Shown here: positions 38,069 to 46,295 of the stretch, one piece after another
Numbering within the stretch: position 1 is the stretch's first letter
How the letters are laid out: the number at the start of each line of letters is the position of its first letter
Source: Cytophagales bacterium Alg240-R148
GTDB lineage: Bacteria > Bacteroidota > Bacteroidia > Cytophagales > Cyclobacteriaceae
Length of the DNA: 64,000 nucleotides
Assembly (NCBI GenBank): GCA_900537185.1
Contig: LS999831.1
Location: forward strand, 124,001 to 188,000
Direction of reading: 5' to 3'
Made by a program: the position numbers and the translations under genes
The notes under the pieces: generated by a model
Told to the model about the DNA's origin: nothing
The model's input: only the letters and a program-made list of their open reading frames with translations
Databases searched by the model: none

Positions 38069-38949
38069 ATAAAAAAAAACAATTGGAACGGTTGCAGAAA
38101 ATCCAATCTGAATTGTCTCCAGAACAAAGAGAAGTCTTAAAAACAAGGAAACTATCCGGGCGATATTCTACGTTGAAATGGATGAAAATCATGAAAAAGC
38201 TGGCCTTATTCGATGAGTTTGGAGATCTGCTGTATGCCACCATTAAAAAGAAAAGAAATTGGGCCATTGCCTTTATGATTTTCTTTTTTATAGTCGCTTT
38301 GTTATTCAATGAAAATTTTTCCGGGGTACCAATGGTTGCCTTTTTTGTTTTGTCCTTGGTGTCTTTGGTTCTACTCATTGTATGGTCTCGATCCATGAAA
38401 AAATTAAGATCAAATGATTTAGACAATGGCTTCAGAAATTTAGTTGTTCCATTGGTTGGTATATTCAATGAAGAAATAAAATCGGGAACAAAGCTCCTGT
38501 TGGAGGTGGATGCCGGAGACCCAATGCGGAAAGAAAACTATACCGACACACAAAAAAAACAGAGCTTTCATGGACGCACCTTTGTAAACTATTATTCTGA
38601 ATGGTTAAAAGGCAACCTTATTTTAGTAGACGGGGCACAATTGTATTTTTCGAGCGTTAAAAAATGTCAAAAAATTAAGATTACCAAACGCAGTAGAAGT
38701 GGCAAAACCAAATACAAAACAAAAATCAAATTGAGAGAAATCAACCAATTTAAATTGGTGCTCCCAAAAAGCAATTACCAACTACAACCCGATCAATACC
38801 CTCATATTAGAAAACAAGAAACCGAAACTGAAATTGTTTTGAAAGCTAAAATTACTAGAAAGTCCGCTTTAATTGACAATACCTCTTTAGAAGTATTTTT
38901 AAACACCATTCACGCCATGTACAACACGGTAAAACCCCTTGCTTCATGA
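38065..38949 (+). CDS. Membrane protein of unknown function in the glycosyltransferase cluster
   Basis: 294 residues that I do not recognise. There is a charged N-terminal cytoplasmic part (1-65), two membrane helices (about 66-81 and 90-107) and a large Lys-rich soluble domain after them (about 115-294) with a mixed beta/alpha look. The start ATG overlaps the previous stop (ATGA), and its own stop overlaps the next start in the same way. Tight coupling to glycosyltransferases suggests a membrane anchor or regulator of the pathway, but that is inference. Confidence 0.75.
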   Translation: MNKKKQLERLQKIQSELSPEQREVLKTRKLSGRYSTLKWMKIMKKLALFDEFGDLLYATIKKKRNWAIAFMIFFFIVALLFNENFSGVPMVAFFVLSLVSLVLLIVWSRSMKKLRSNDLDNGFRNLVVPLVGIFNEEIKSGTKLLLEVDAGDPMRKENYTDTQKKQSFHGRTFVNYYSEWLKGNLILVDGAQLYFSSVKKCQKIKITKRSRSGKTKYKTKIKLREINQFKLVLPKSNYQLQPDQYPHIRKQETETEIVLKAKITRKSALIDNTSLEVFLNTIHAMYNTVKPLAS

Positions 38950-39305
38950 GTAGTTGTCAAATGAAAAAAGGTATTTTCGTTCAGAGAGCCTGCAACCGCC
39001 CTACCACTGTACAGTGTACACAATGCCAAACCCCAGTTTGCAACCACCATTACAAACAATCTGAACAAGGGACGCTTTGTTTTAGCTGTTATGCCTCCCA
39101 AAACCAAGAAGGAGAAGTAGAAGCAGAAGAAAATGTTATGGTTCACCACTACCACTGGTGGTACTGGAACACTAGAAGCCATTACCACAGCACCTACCAC
39201 GACGATTATGTAACCTTTGATGAATCGGACTATGAAGGTTTTAATACCCATGACGGAGACAGCTACGATAGAATGGACCAAGATGATGATTTTTTCGATA
39301 GCTGA
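38946..39305 (+). CDS. Small putative zinc-binding protein with acidic His/Tyr/Asp tail
   Basis: 119 residues. The N-terminal half has a cross-brace-like set of ligands: Cys16, Cys24-x-x-Cys27, Cys32, His34/His35 and Cys45-x-x-Cys48, resembling a B-box or zinc-ribbon arrangement. The C-terminal half (about 66-119) is rich in His, Tyr, Trp, Asp and Ser, with a DDDFFDS end. No signal peptide, so it is cytoplasmic. ATGA overlap with the membrane protein before and a one-base overlap with the glycosyltransferase after. Function unknown; metal or nucleic acid or protein binding is possible. Confidence 0.75.
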   Translation: MSSCQMKKGIFVQRACNRPTTVQCTQCQTPVCNHHYKQSEQGTLCFSCYASQNQEGEVEAEENVMVHHYHWWYWNTRSHYHSTYHDDYVTFDESDYEGFNTHDGDSYDRMDQDDDFFDS

Positions 39306-40420
39306 TGCGGATATTGTGGATTACTGAAAATTACCCCCCACAGCGCGGTGGTATGGCCCAATCGTGTGATCGAATTGTGGCGAATTTAAGAAAAAGAGAT
39401 GTTCATATAGACGTTGTACATTTTACAAATAAAAAAAAGCCTTTTGAGTCTGAGTTAAAAGTTATGGGCAGCTATACTGCACTACCAAAAACAGTTGACA
39501 TGGCCCACGGGCTCAATTTAGCTCTTACCCATTTAGAACAGCACTTTGCAGAACAATCGGACCTTATTGTAGCGTTTGGAGGTGTTTTCCCAATGACCGC
39601 CATTGCTACCTTCAGTGCAGTACTGAACATTCCTTACTACTTATGTTTGCGGGGCAACGATTTTGACATTGGCCTTTTCTCTTACAAAAAAAAGTACTTG
39701 TTGGACCAAGCCATTAACAACGCACAAGGTATCTTTGTTAATAGTTTCGATAAAATAAGGCGGATTGAAGCCATTTATAATAAAGCTGCTTATTTCACAC
39801 CCAACTCGATTGACCTAGAGACCTGGACCCCATTGTTAAGTGAAAAAGAAAAAGCAAAGGTATGGAGAGAAAAACACCTACCACCCAACGTGCAATGCAT
39901 TGGTCTTTTTGGGTTTTTAAAAGAAAAAAAAGGGGTTTTGTTTTTTCTACAATCCCTTGTAAAAAGCGGCACCAAAAAAAGCGTTTTTTTACTCTTTTCA
40001 GGCACATTAGAAGCAGAAGTAGAAGCCTTTCTAAACGCTGAAAATATAGAATACCTGCAAACTCCATTTTTAGAAAGAATTGCACTCCTCCCTTATTATT
40101 TAATGTGCGACTGGGTGGTAATCCCTTCTTTTTATGAAGGCATGCCCAATGTATTGCTTGAGGCAGGAGCGTTGCACCTGCCAATTGTTGCCAGTGCCAT
40201 TGACGGCATGAAAGATGTCATAAAAAACAACCAAACAGGATGGCTATTTCAAACCAACAATACCAACGATTGTGCCGAAGTAATTCGGCATGTAATTGGG
40301 CTCAGCCAAGAACAAAGAAAGAAAATAGGCGCTGCATTATTTGCAGATATCAAATGTAATTACACCTTAGAAAAAGAATCTAATAACTATTTAAATGTCT
40401 TTAAAAATGATGGATTTTAA
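39305..40420 (+). CDS. Glycosyltransferase family 4 protein (cluster gene 4)
   Basis: GT-B fold enzyme of 371 residues. The N-terminal motif ENYPPQRGGMAQSCDRIV is typical of GT4, and the sugar-nucleotide domain contains the segment PSFYEGMPNVLLEAGALHLPIVAS (about 278-301), which includes the GT4 E-x7-E pair (Glu283, Glu291). It begins one base inside the previous gene's stop and its last 26 bases overlap the following lipoprotein gene. Donor and acceptor unknown. Confidence 0.88.
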   Translation: MRILWITENYPPQRGGMAQSCDRIVANLRKRDVHIDVVHFTNKKKPFESELKVMGSYTALPKTVDMAHGLNLALTHLEQHFAEQSDLIVAFGGVFPMTAIATFSAVLNIPYYLCLRGNDFDIGLFSYKKKYLLDQAINNAQGIFVNSFDKIRRIEAIYNKAAYFTPNSIDLETWTPLLSEKEKAKVWREKHLPPNVQCIGLFGFLKEKKGVLFFLQSLVKSGTKKSVFLLFSGTLEAEVEAFLNAENIEYLQTPFLERIALLPYYLMCDWVVIPSFYEGMPNVLLEAGALHLPIVASAIDGMKDVIKNNQTGWLFQTNNTNDCAEVIRHVIGLSQEQRKKIGAALFADIKCNYTLEKESNNYLNVFKNDGF

Positions 40421-41033
40421 ACACAAAATACTCGCAATGGCATTGTTGTTATTTTTGTGGTCTTGTGGTACTGAAAACAGATCAGAAAATGTGGCATCAG
40501 CGGAAACAGGACAGGAAAACACTGCTACAACCGGCGGCAGCCAACAAGAAATAAAAATTATTGCACAAGACAATGTAGCCATTGCTACCATTACCATTGG
40601 AGAAGCAGTGAACATTAGCCTTGGCAACGACTTCATTTATTCCAAAATTGGGTCTTCTGGTAAAAGAAAATACATCGGCGGCAGCGAAACTACCTTGGCA
40701 AAAATCAACCGATACGACTATGGGTTTAAATTAAAAACTTTAGAAGGGGCCGTGCTCTGGAAGGTGAAAAATGAAGAAGGACATATTAAAATTGCCAACA
40801 ACGACGCAATGGAGAATGCCTTTAAAATTAAGAAAAAATCAAAAACAAAAATTTATAAAAACGAAGAAGAAGTTGGGCATGCCAAAAAATCTGATGCATT
40901 TATTACTGTACAGGGCAGTGCAGGCTCACAATTAAAAGTAGTTTCGGAAAACGAACTTATTGCTGCGGTGATAGGCATAGAAGAAATCCCAATTGCGGAG
41001 CGTTTGATTATTCTGGCCGAACTGCTGCAATGA
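40395..41033 (+). CDS. Predicted lipoprotein in the glycosyltransferase cluster
   Basis: 212 residues, not recognised. A lipoprotein signal ends at LWSC, with Cys24 (if translation begins at ATG 40395; ATGs at 40407 and 40410 would give a shorter, more standard signal). The mature part has a short Asn/Glu/Thr linker (about 26-60) and a beta-rich domain (about 60-212). It overlaps the preceding glycosyltransferase by 26 bases and the next gene by ATGA. Lipid-anchoring in the periplasm hints that the cluster's product is delivered to the envelope. Confidence 0.75.
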   Translation: MSLKMMDFKHKILAMALLLFLWSCGTENRSENVASAETGQENTATTGGSQQEIKIIAQDNVAIATITIGEAVNISLGNDFIYSKIGSSGKRKYIGGSETTLAKINRYDYGFKLKTLEGAVLWKVKNEEGHIKIANNDAMENAFKIKKKSKTKIYKNEEEVGHAKKSDAFITVQGSAGSQLKVVSENELIAAVIGIEEIPIAERLIILAELLQ

Positions 41034-41851
41034 TATTGTATTATGCCGTTGGTGGAGGCCTTGGACACCTCTCCAGGGCCAGGAAAGTATTGGATAAGCT
41101 GAAAATCACGAACTTTATGGTCATAACAGGCATCCAAAACAACCCGGTTTTTGACCCAAGTAGAAGCATTTTAATTGAAAACAAGGACACCAACACGTTG
41201 CAATCAGAACTGCGCTTTTGGACCAACAAAGCTTCCATATTAATTGTTGATACATTTCCAAACGGTGTTTTAGGAGAATTAAGCAACCAAGAACTGTCCA
41301 TTCCCATTTGGTACATAGCCCGAAGCCTTGACATGCATTCCTATGGCAGTAAATTACAACCTGCACCATTGGATAGAACCTTTGTTATGGAAACGCTTCC
41401 TCCGTTACAAGCAGCATTTGTTCAGAAGTACTCCAAAAAAATTGAAACCATGGCGCTGCAACCCCTTAAAAACCCAAAGGACAGCGCATTCACTTCCAAA
41501 CAACCATTTTGGTTGGTGCACCATTCTGGCCCAATAGAGGAGGTAATGAGCTTGTACGCCTATGCAAAAGACATTGCTGTTGTAGAAAAAAAGAATCCTA
41601 AAATTGTGATTAATACCCAATGCGCTGCCGATTTATTGCACGCTGTACCCGCTGTTATCACCCACTTTTTTCCTATTCACCAACTATTGGTTTCAGCCGA
41701 AAAAATAATTACGGCCTGTGGTTTTAATACCATGTCAGAAACAGAGCCATTCGCCTATAAACATCACTTTCTTCCATTTGAAAGAAAATACGACGACCAG
41801 TTTACAAGAGCCAAAATTAGAAATCAAAAACAAATCAACAAGACTCGATAA
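41030..41851 (+). CDS. MurG-like GT-B glycosyltransferase (cluster gene 6)
   Basis: 273 residues with the N-terminal Gly-rich YYAVGGGLGHLSRARKVL motif typical of MurG/UDP-GlcNAc transferase-type GT-B enzymes, and a C-terminal acceptor or nucleotide-binding segment (near residues 225-250: SAEKIITACGFNTMSE). It is somewhat shorter than many relatives. It overlaps the lipoprotein gene by ATGA and ends the cluster 88 bases before the HAD gene. The donor is probably a UDP-sugar, but this is inference. Confidence 0.8.
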   Translation: MILYYAVGGGLGHLSRARKVLDKLKITNFMVITGIQNNPVFDPSRSILIENKDTNTLQSELRFWTNKASILIVDTFPNGVLGELSNQELSIPIWYIARSLDMHSYGSKLQPAPLDRTFVMETLPPLQAAFVQKYSKKIETMALQPLKNPKDSAFTSKQPFWLVHHSGPIEEVMSLYAYAKDIAVVEKKNPKIVINTQCAADLLHAVPAVITHFFPIHQLLVSAEKIITACGFNTMSETEPFAYKHHFLPFERKYDDQFTRAKIRNQKQINKTR

Positions 41852-41939
41852 CCACCCCATCTCAGGAAAAAATTTCATTTTCACTTTTTCATCTTATTGA
41901 TTAATAGTAGATTAACAAATAATTCAACCCTAATATATT

Positions 41940-42959
41940 ATGCGACCATTGCCCGTATTATTAGTCCCCTCTATTGGTTTGTTGCTGTGTTTACTCCTGC
42001 TACAAAACTGCCAAACAAATGAAAACAAAGCAGCGAAACAGCCAACCGACCCTCTACCTTCTTGGAATGAAGGGCCAAGAAAACAGGCCTTACTCCAATT
42101 CGTACAAGAGACCACTGATGCTTCCAACCCGCAGTATATTGCGATTCCGGACCGGATAGCAGTATTTGATAACGATGGTAATTTATGGGCTGAAAAACCA
42201 GTTTATTTCCAATTGTTTTTTGCCATGGACCGGGTTAAATCCATGGCTTCGGAACACCCAGAATGGAAGGAACAGCAACCTTTTAAAGCGGTCTTGGAAA
42301 ATGACATGTCAACCTTGATGGAGCAAGGAGAACATGGCTTGCTAACCTTGGTCATGAGCACGCACGCCGGTACTACCACAGAAGAATTTGAAAAAATTGT
42401 TTCTGAATGGTTGCGCACTGCCCAGCACCCACAGCTCAACCGGCCTTATACAGATTTGGTATACCAACCCATGTTGGAATTATTGACATTTCTTAGGGCC
42501 AACGATTTCAAAACATTTATTGTTTCTGGTGGAGGTATTGAATTTATGCGGCCTTGGGTAGAAGAAGTGTATGGCATTCCAAAAGACCAGGTGATTGGCA
42601 GCAGTATTAAAACCGAATTTACAATTGAAAATGGAATACCGACAATCAAAAGGTTGCCAGCCATCGACTTCATCGACGATAAAGCAGGCAAACCCGTAGG
42701 CATTCAAAAATTTATTGGTCGAAGACCGGTTTTTTGTTCTGGTAACTCGGATGGAGATTTGGCCATGATGCAATGGACAGCAGCTGGAAAAGGTCCAAAA
42801 ATGATGTTGTATTTACACCATACGGATGAAGCACGAGAATGGGCTTACGACAGAAACTCTGCAGTCGGCCGCCTGGACAAAGGACTTGACATTGCTACCA
42901 ACAATGGGTGGCAGGTTATAGACATGAAAAAAGACTGGAAAACGGTCTTCCCATTCTAA
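41940..42959 (+). CDS. Exported HAD-superfamily phosphatase
   Basis: 339-residue predicted lipoprotein (signal with Cys near residue 22, LLLQNC). The HAD motif 1 is VFDNDGN (about residues 74-80, Asp75 and Asp77), motif 2 is the IVSGGGIEF segment (near 192), and motif 4 is CSGNSDGDLAM (near 265-275). It resembles phosphoserine-phosphatase-like HAD proteins but is exported, so it probably acts on an envelope or extracellular phosphoester. It is monocistronic. Substrate unknown. Confidence 0.85.
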   Translation: MRPLPVLLVPSIGLLLCLLLLQNCQTNENKAAKQPTDPLPSWNEGPRKQALLQFVQETTDASNPQYIAIPDRIAVFDNDGNLWAEKPVYFQLFFAMDRVKSMASEHPEWKEQQPFKAVLENDMSTLMEQGEHGLLTLVMSTHAGTTTEEFEKIVSEWLRTAQHPQLNRPYTDLVYQPMLELLTFLRANDFKTFIVSGGGIEFMRPWVEEVYGIPKDQVIGSSIKTEFTIENGIPTIKRLPAIDFIDDKAGKPVGIQKFIGRRPVFCSGNSDGDLAMMQWTAAGKGPKMMLYLHHTDEAREWAYDRNSAVGRLDKGLDIATNNGWQVIDMKKDWKTVFPF

Positions 42960-43022
42960 TGTTACCTAGGCCAAAAGCAGGAATAATTATATAATATATC
43001 AATAACATCAAGATTCATTTTG

Positions 43023-43030
43023 TACATTTG
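43023..43030 (+). promoter_or_regulatory. Bacteroidota -7 promoter box for the following lipoprotein gene
   Basis: TACATTTG, a full match to TAnnTTTG, 28 bases before the ATG at 43059. Confidence 0.45.
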
Positions 43031-43058
43031 TTAGGACTAACATTTAAATAAACACAAA

Positions 43059-44180
43059 ATGATTAAAAAAGTATTCTCAATTGCGTTGGCAGCAATGGTT
43101 ACGATCCTATCGTGCAAAGACGACAACAAACCTATTTTTGAAATTAATGAGTTTGAGATAAACACAGACAATTACACCAATGGAGAAGTTGTTTTTATGG
43201 TATCCACAGATGGGGGCAACACATTTTCGACCAATATTCCAACCAGCCTCGAAGAAGGACAAACCATTACGGTAAGGGCTACAGATGGTTTAGACCCATT
43301 GGACACAGAGCTGTTTGATGTCGATTACAGCGCTTGTATTCCTGAAGCAACCTCAATAGATGGTGCCGATGCTACATTTAAAGTAGAGGGAAGTGCCATC
43401 AGTGTGAAAGTGGTCATCGAAGACATTCAAACTTTGGTTGCAGTAAACAAAGGCACAGCTGTTTTTCATACAGTTGATATGGAAAATAAAAGTTTAACTG
43501 CAGCATTTACAGTAACCGAAAATGGTGATCCGCTGACAGACATCCGATCATTCATTTACAACAGATTCGACAAGAATTATTACATTACTAGAAACACAAA
43601 ATCAGGCGGCGGCATCTACAGCGTGGATCCAGCAACCAGCGCAGCTACTTCAATCAATGACAATGCAGACAACGACTGGGATGCCATTGCTGACCTAGTC
43701 TTGATGTCCAACGGCGATCTATTGGGCAATATGTGGGTCAACAACGACCCAGGTGGGCATTCATTGGCTCAAATTAAAACGACAGGTGAGGTAGGGACCA
43801 TCAATAAAATTTTCGACAACACCAATGATGACATTTGCTGTGGAATGGGTACGATTCAAGTTAAGGGAACCAACAATTACATGATTGGAGACCAAAACTT
43901 AAAAGTACACATGGTTGGTATTGATGGTCAAGGAGAAACCCTACAGTACACTTTAGATCCAGATTTTACTGATGTTGTAGTGGGCGATGTGGTTATTAAA
44001 AGCCTTACACAAAACCACGATGGAACAGTGCTTGGCTTATTGTTCAACTGGAACGACAGCAAGTCTTATTTAGTTGCTTTTGATACAACAAACAAAATAG
44101 TTTCTAAAGTGATGGCGTTGGAAAAAGACGGCGAGACCAATTTTCAAGCATTGAAATACATTCCAAAATACACTCTTTAG
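43059..44180 (+). CDS. Predicted surface lipoprotein, beta-propeller-like
   Basis: 373-residue exported protein with lipobox ILSC (Cys near residue 19) followed by an acidic KDDNKP stretch, in keeping with surface-exported Bacteroidota lipoproteins. The body is rich in Asn, Asp and Thr and in repeating beta-strand-like segments (about 130-373), which suggests a propeller or similar fold. I do not recognise the family. It has its own promoter box and a strong downstream terminator, so it is monocistronic. Confidence 0.72.
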   Translation: MIKKVFSIALAAMVTILSCKDDNKPIFEINEFEINTDNYTNGEVVFMVSTDGGNTFSTNIPTSLEEGQTITVRATDGLDPLDTELFDVDYSACIPEATSIDGADATFKVEGSAISVKVVIEDIQTLVAVNKGTAVFHTVDMENKSLTAAFTVTENGDPLTDIRSFIYNRFDKNYYITRNTKSGGGIYSVDPATSAATSINDNADNDWDAIADLVLMSNGDLLGNMWVNNDPGGHSLAQIKTTGEVGTINKIFDNTNDDICCGMGTIQVKGTNNYMIGDQNLKVHMVGIDGQGETLQYTLDPDFTDVVVGDVVIKSLTQNHDGTVLGLLFNWNDSKSYLVAFDTTNKIVSKVMALEKDGETNFQALKYIPKYTL

Positions 44181-44188
44181 TTAGCTTT

Positions 44189-44227
44189 AAAAAAAGGCCC
44201 AACTAAAATACAGTTGGGCCTTTTTTT
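44189..44227. terminator. Bidirectional rho-independent terminator
   Basis: A 16-bp stem (AAAAAAAGGCCCAACT / AGTTGGGCCTTTTTTT) with loop AAAATAC. It works after the plus-strand gene that ends at 44180 and could serve a minus-strand reading from 44250. Confidence 0.9.
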
Positions 44228-44356
44228 AAATATATTAAAGGTCTCGGTTAGTCTCTATCCAATAGAATTGTAGAGGCCTTAACACAGTCGTTTACGCTAT
44301 CTGATACGATCCCGCCGCCATTACTTAATATGGAGATTTAGTGCTGCAGAAGCCCA

Positions 44357-44785
44357 TTATTTTATCGGAATTGGAGTTTTAGCTACTGCCAAAATCAATG
44401 GTGTTTCATCAATTATAAAGGAGATCACTCCTTTTTGGTCTGTATCGACCCACAATCCCATAAAAACACCTTCCTTATTATTCGCTTGGAGATTGTATAT
44501 GGTGATGTAATCCTTTTTTATTTCCCAATACCCTTTTTTTAATTGCATTTCAGGGAATATTGAATAAATCTCACAGGCACCATCGGAAGAGAAAGAAAAC
44601 CTAAAAGATTCAAATGCAGGTTTCATATTTTGCAAAGACTCGGTCGCGGATTTTGGAAAGTCAGCACTCTGGTACATTTTAACCTCTTGCACCGTCCATA
44701 CCCCTGGTATGTCTTTTGTATTTTGCCCTGAACCTAGGAAGGGAACGCTTAGCAACAACACCACTATACAACATGTAAAACGCAT
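44357..44785 (-). CDS. Small exported protein, lipocalin-like
   Basis: 142 residues with a signal peptide (about 1-20, ending GSGQ) and a beta-rich mature domain (about 25-142) with a GVWTVQEV motif at its start. This resembles small lipocalin-like domain proteins in Bacteroidota. No lipobox Cys at the usual place. It is isolated from other genes on its strand. Function unknown. Confidence 0.65.
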   Translation of the reverse strand: MRFTCCIVVLLLSVPFLGSGQNTKDIPGVWTVQEVKMYQSADFPKSATESLQNMKPAFESFRFSFSSDGACEIYSIFPEMQLKKGYWEIKKDYITIYNLQANNKEGVFMGLWVDTDQKGVISFIIDETPLILAVAKTPIPIK

Positions 44786-45112
44786 AGGCAGACTTTTTTA
44801 GTGAATCACTTTGTTTATAATGGCACCAAAAAAATTCCGAAGCAAAACCCATTCACACTCGGTATAATTATATTGTTTTCAGAAGGTTACTCAATTAAAA
44901 TACAAAAAATACACTTAATTCTAGTTAATATTTAACTATTTTTTATTCGAAAACAAGAAGGAATTCAAAATCAGAAAGGACTGAATTAGGCGTTTTTAGA
45001 AAAAATTGAAATAGAAAAATAAACAGCCTAGTTCCGTGCAACGATTGGAGGATTAAAAATAGGGGGTTAAAAAAAAGACAAAAAAAAAGCAGTCTTTTCA
45101 GACTGCTTCTAG
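44786..45112. other. AT-rich intergenic region
   Basis: 327 bases between the lipocalin-like gene and the tRNA gene. Apart from the tRNA terminator at 45080-45107 I see only AT-rich sequence with no conserved gene, no clear promoter and no long repeat. Confidence 0.55.
45080..45107 (-). terminator. Rho-independent terminator of the initiator tRNA
   Basis: On the minus strand an 8-bp stem AGCAGTCT / AGACTGCT with loop GAAA is followed by nine T, immediately downstream of the tRNA 3' end. Confidence 0.9.
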
Positions 45113-45185
<73 letters not shown>

Positions 45186-45274
45186 ATATATCTTAATGGC
45201 TAATTTTTCTTTAAAAATTTGCCTTTGTTTCATTTGGGAGTACAAACGTAGAAGTATTTTTAATTAAAAACAAG

Positions 45275-45282
45275 TACCTTTG
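45275..45282 (+). promoter_or_regulatory. Bacteroidota -7 promoter box for era
   Basis: TACCTTTG, a full match to TAnnTTTG, 14 bases before the ATG at 45297, so the leader is very short. Confidence 0.5.
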
Positions 45283-45296
45283 TAAAAAAAAATAAA

Positions 45297-46178
45297 ATGG
45301 AAGGTAAACACAAGGCAGGATTCGTGAGCATCATTGGCAAGCCCAATGTGGGTAAGTCTACCCTGATGAACCAGTTGGTAGGAGAACGTTTGTCCATCAT
45401 CACTTCAAAAGCGCAAACCACTCGACACCGCATCATGGGCATCATCAGTGGAGATGATTTTCAAATTGTATACAGTGACACTCCAGGTATTTTAAAACCA
45501 GAGTATGAGCTGCACAAATCCATGATGCGCTTCGTCAACACATCCTTGGAAGATGCCGATGTAATTTTGCTCGTATCCGACCTTTATGAAAAATACGATG
45601 ATGATTTTATTCAGCGCATCAACAACATTAAAGTACCAATCATATTTATTCTCAACAAAATAGACCTGGCAAAAGGCTCTCAAGTAAAGGATAAAATGGA
45701 TTACTGGAAATTACTGGACAACATTACCGAAACAATAGAAGTGTCTGCACTTAATGGCGACAATGTAGACCAAGTGTTTGATGCCATCGTAAAACACCTA
45801 CCGGAACACCAAGCGTACTTCCCTAAAGAAGAAATGACCGATAAGCCAGAGCGGTTTTTTGTGGAAGAAATTGTCCGGGAAAAGATATTTTTAAATTATA
45901 AGAAAGAAGTTCCCTATAGCACAGAGGTAGTGGTCAGTGAATTTAAGGAAGACAATAAAATCATTCGAATTAGGGCGGAGATTTTTGTTGAACGCAAAAG
46001 TCAAAAGGGCATTATCATAGGACACCAGGGAAAAGCACTTAAAAAAGTAGGTGTGGAAGCACGGCAAGACTTAGAAAAGTTTTTTGCCAAACAGGTGCAT
46101 TTAGAAACCCACGTGAAGGTAGAAGCGGATTGGAGACACAAAGAATTTAAGTTAAAGGGATTCGGGTATAACCAATAA
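45297..46178 (+). CDS. era: GTPase Era
   Basis: Ras-like GTPase with KH domain that binds the 3' end of 16S rRNA and acts in 30S assembly. P-loop GKPNVGKST near residues 14-22, G3 DTPG near 61, G4 NKID near 119, and a C-terminal KH domain (about 200-285, with IIGHQGKALKKVG). Length 293 is normal. It has its own promoter box (45275-45282) after the divergent tRNA. der follows after about 117 bases. Confidence 0.97.
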   Translation: MEGKHKAGFVSIIGKPNVGKSTLMNQLVGERLSIITSKAQTTRHRIMGIISGDDFQIVYSDTPGILKPEYELHKSMMRFVNTSLEDADVILLVSDLYEKYDDDFIQRINNIKVPIIFILNKIDLAKGSQVKDKMDYWKLLDNITETIEVSALNGDNVDQVFDAIVKHLPEHQAYFPKEEMTDKPERFFVEEIVREKIFLNYKKEVPYSTEVVVSEFKEDNKIIRIRAEIFVERKSQKGIIIGHQGKALKKVGVEARQDLEKFFAKQVHLETHVKVEADWRHKEFKLKGFGYNQ

Positions 46179-46225
46179 AAAGGTACAAGTACTGCACAAA
46201 AAGAAAAATAACCGGATGTTTTTTG

Positions 46226-46233
46226 TATTTTTG
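46226..46233 (+). promoter_or_regulatory. Bacteroidota -7 promoter box for der
   Basis: TATTTTTG, a full match to TAnnTTTG, 62 bases before the preferred TTG start at 46296. Confidence 0.45.
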
Positions 46234-46295
46234 CCCCCTTTACTGGGAGTTAGTTGAATTTCCGGATAAAAAAAAGCATAGAAAACAATAAGAAA

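Noticed and set aside
46254-46295. Earlier TTG start for der
   Set aside because: It adds 14 residues not found in the family, while TTG 46296 gives the standard MANIVAIVGR start and length.
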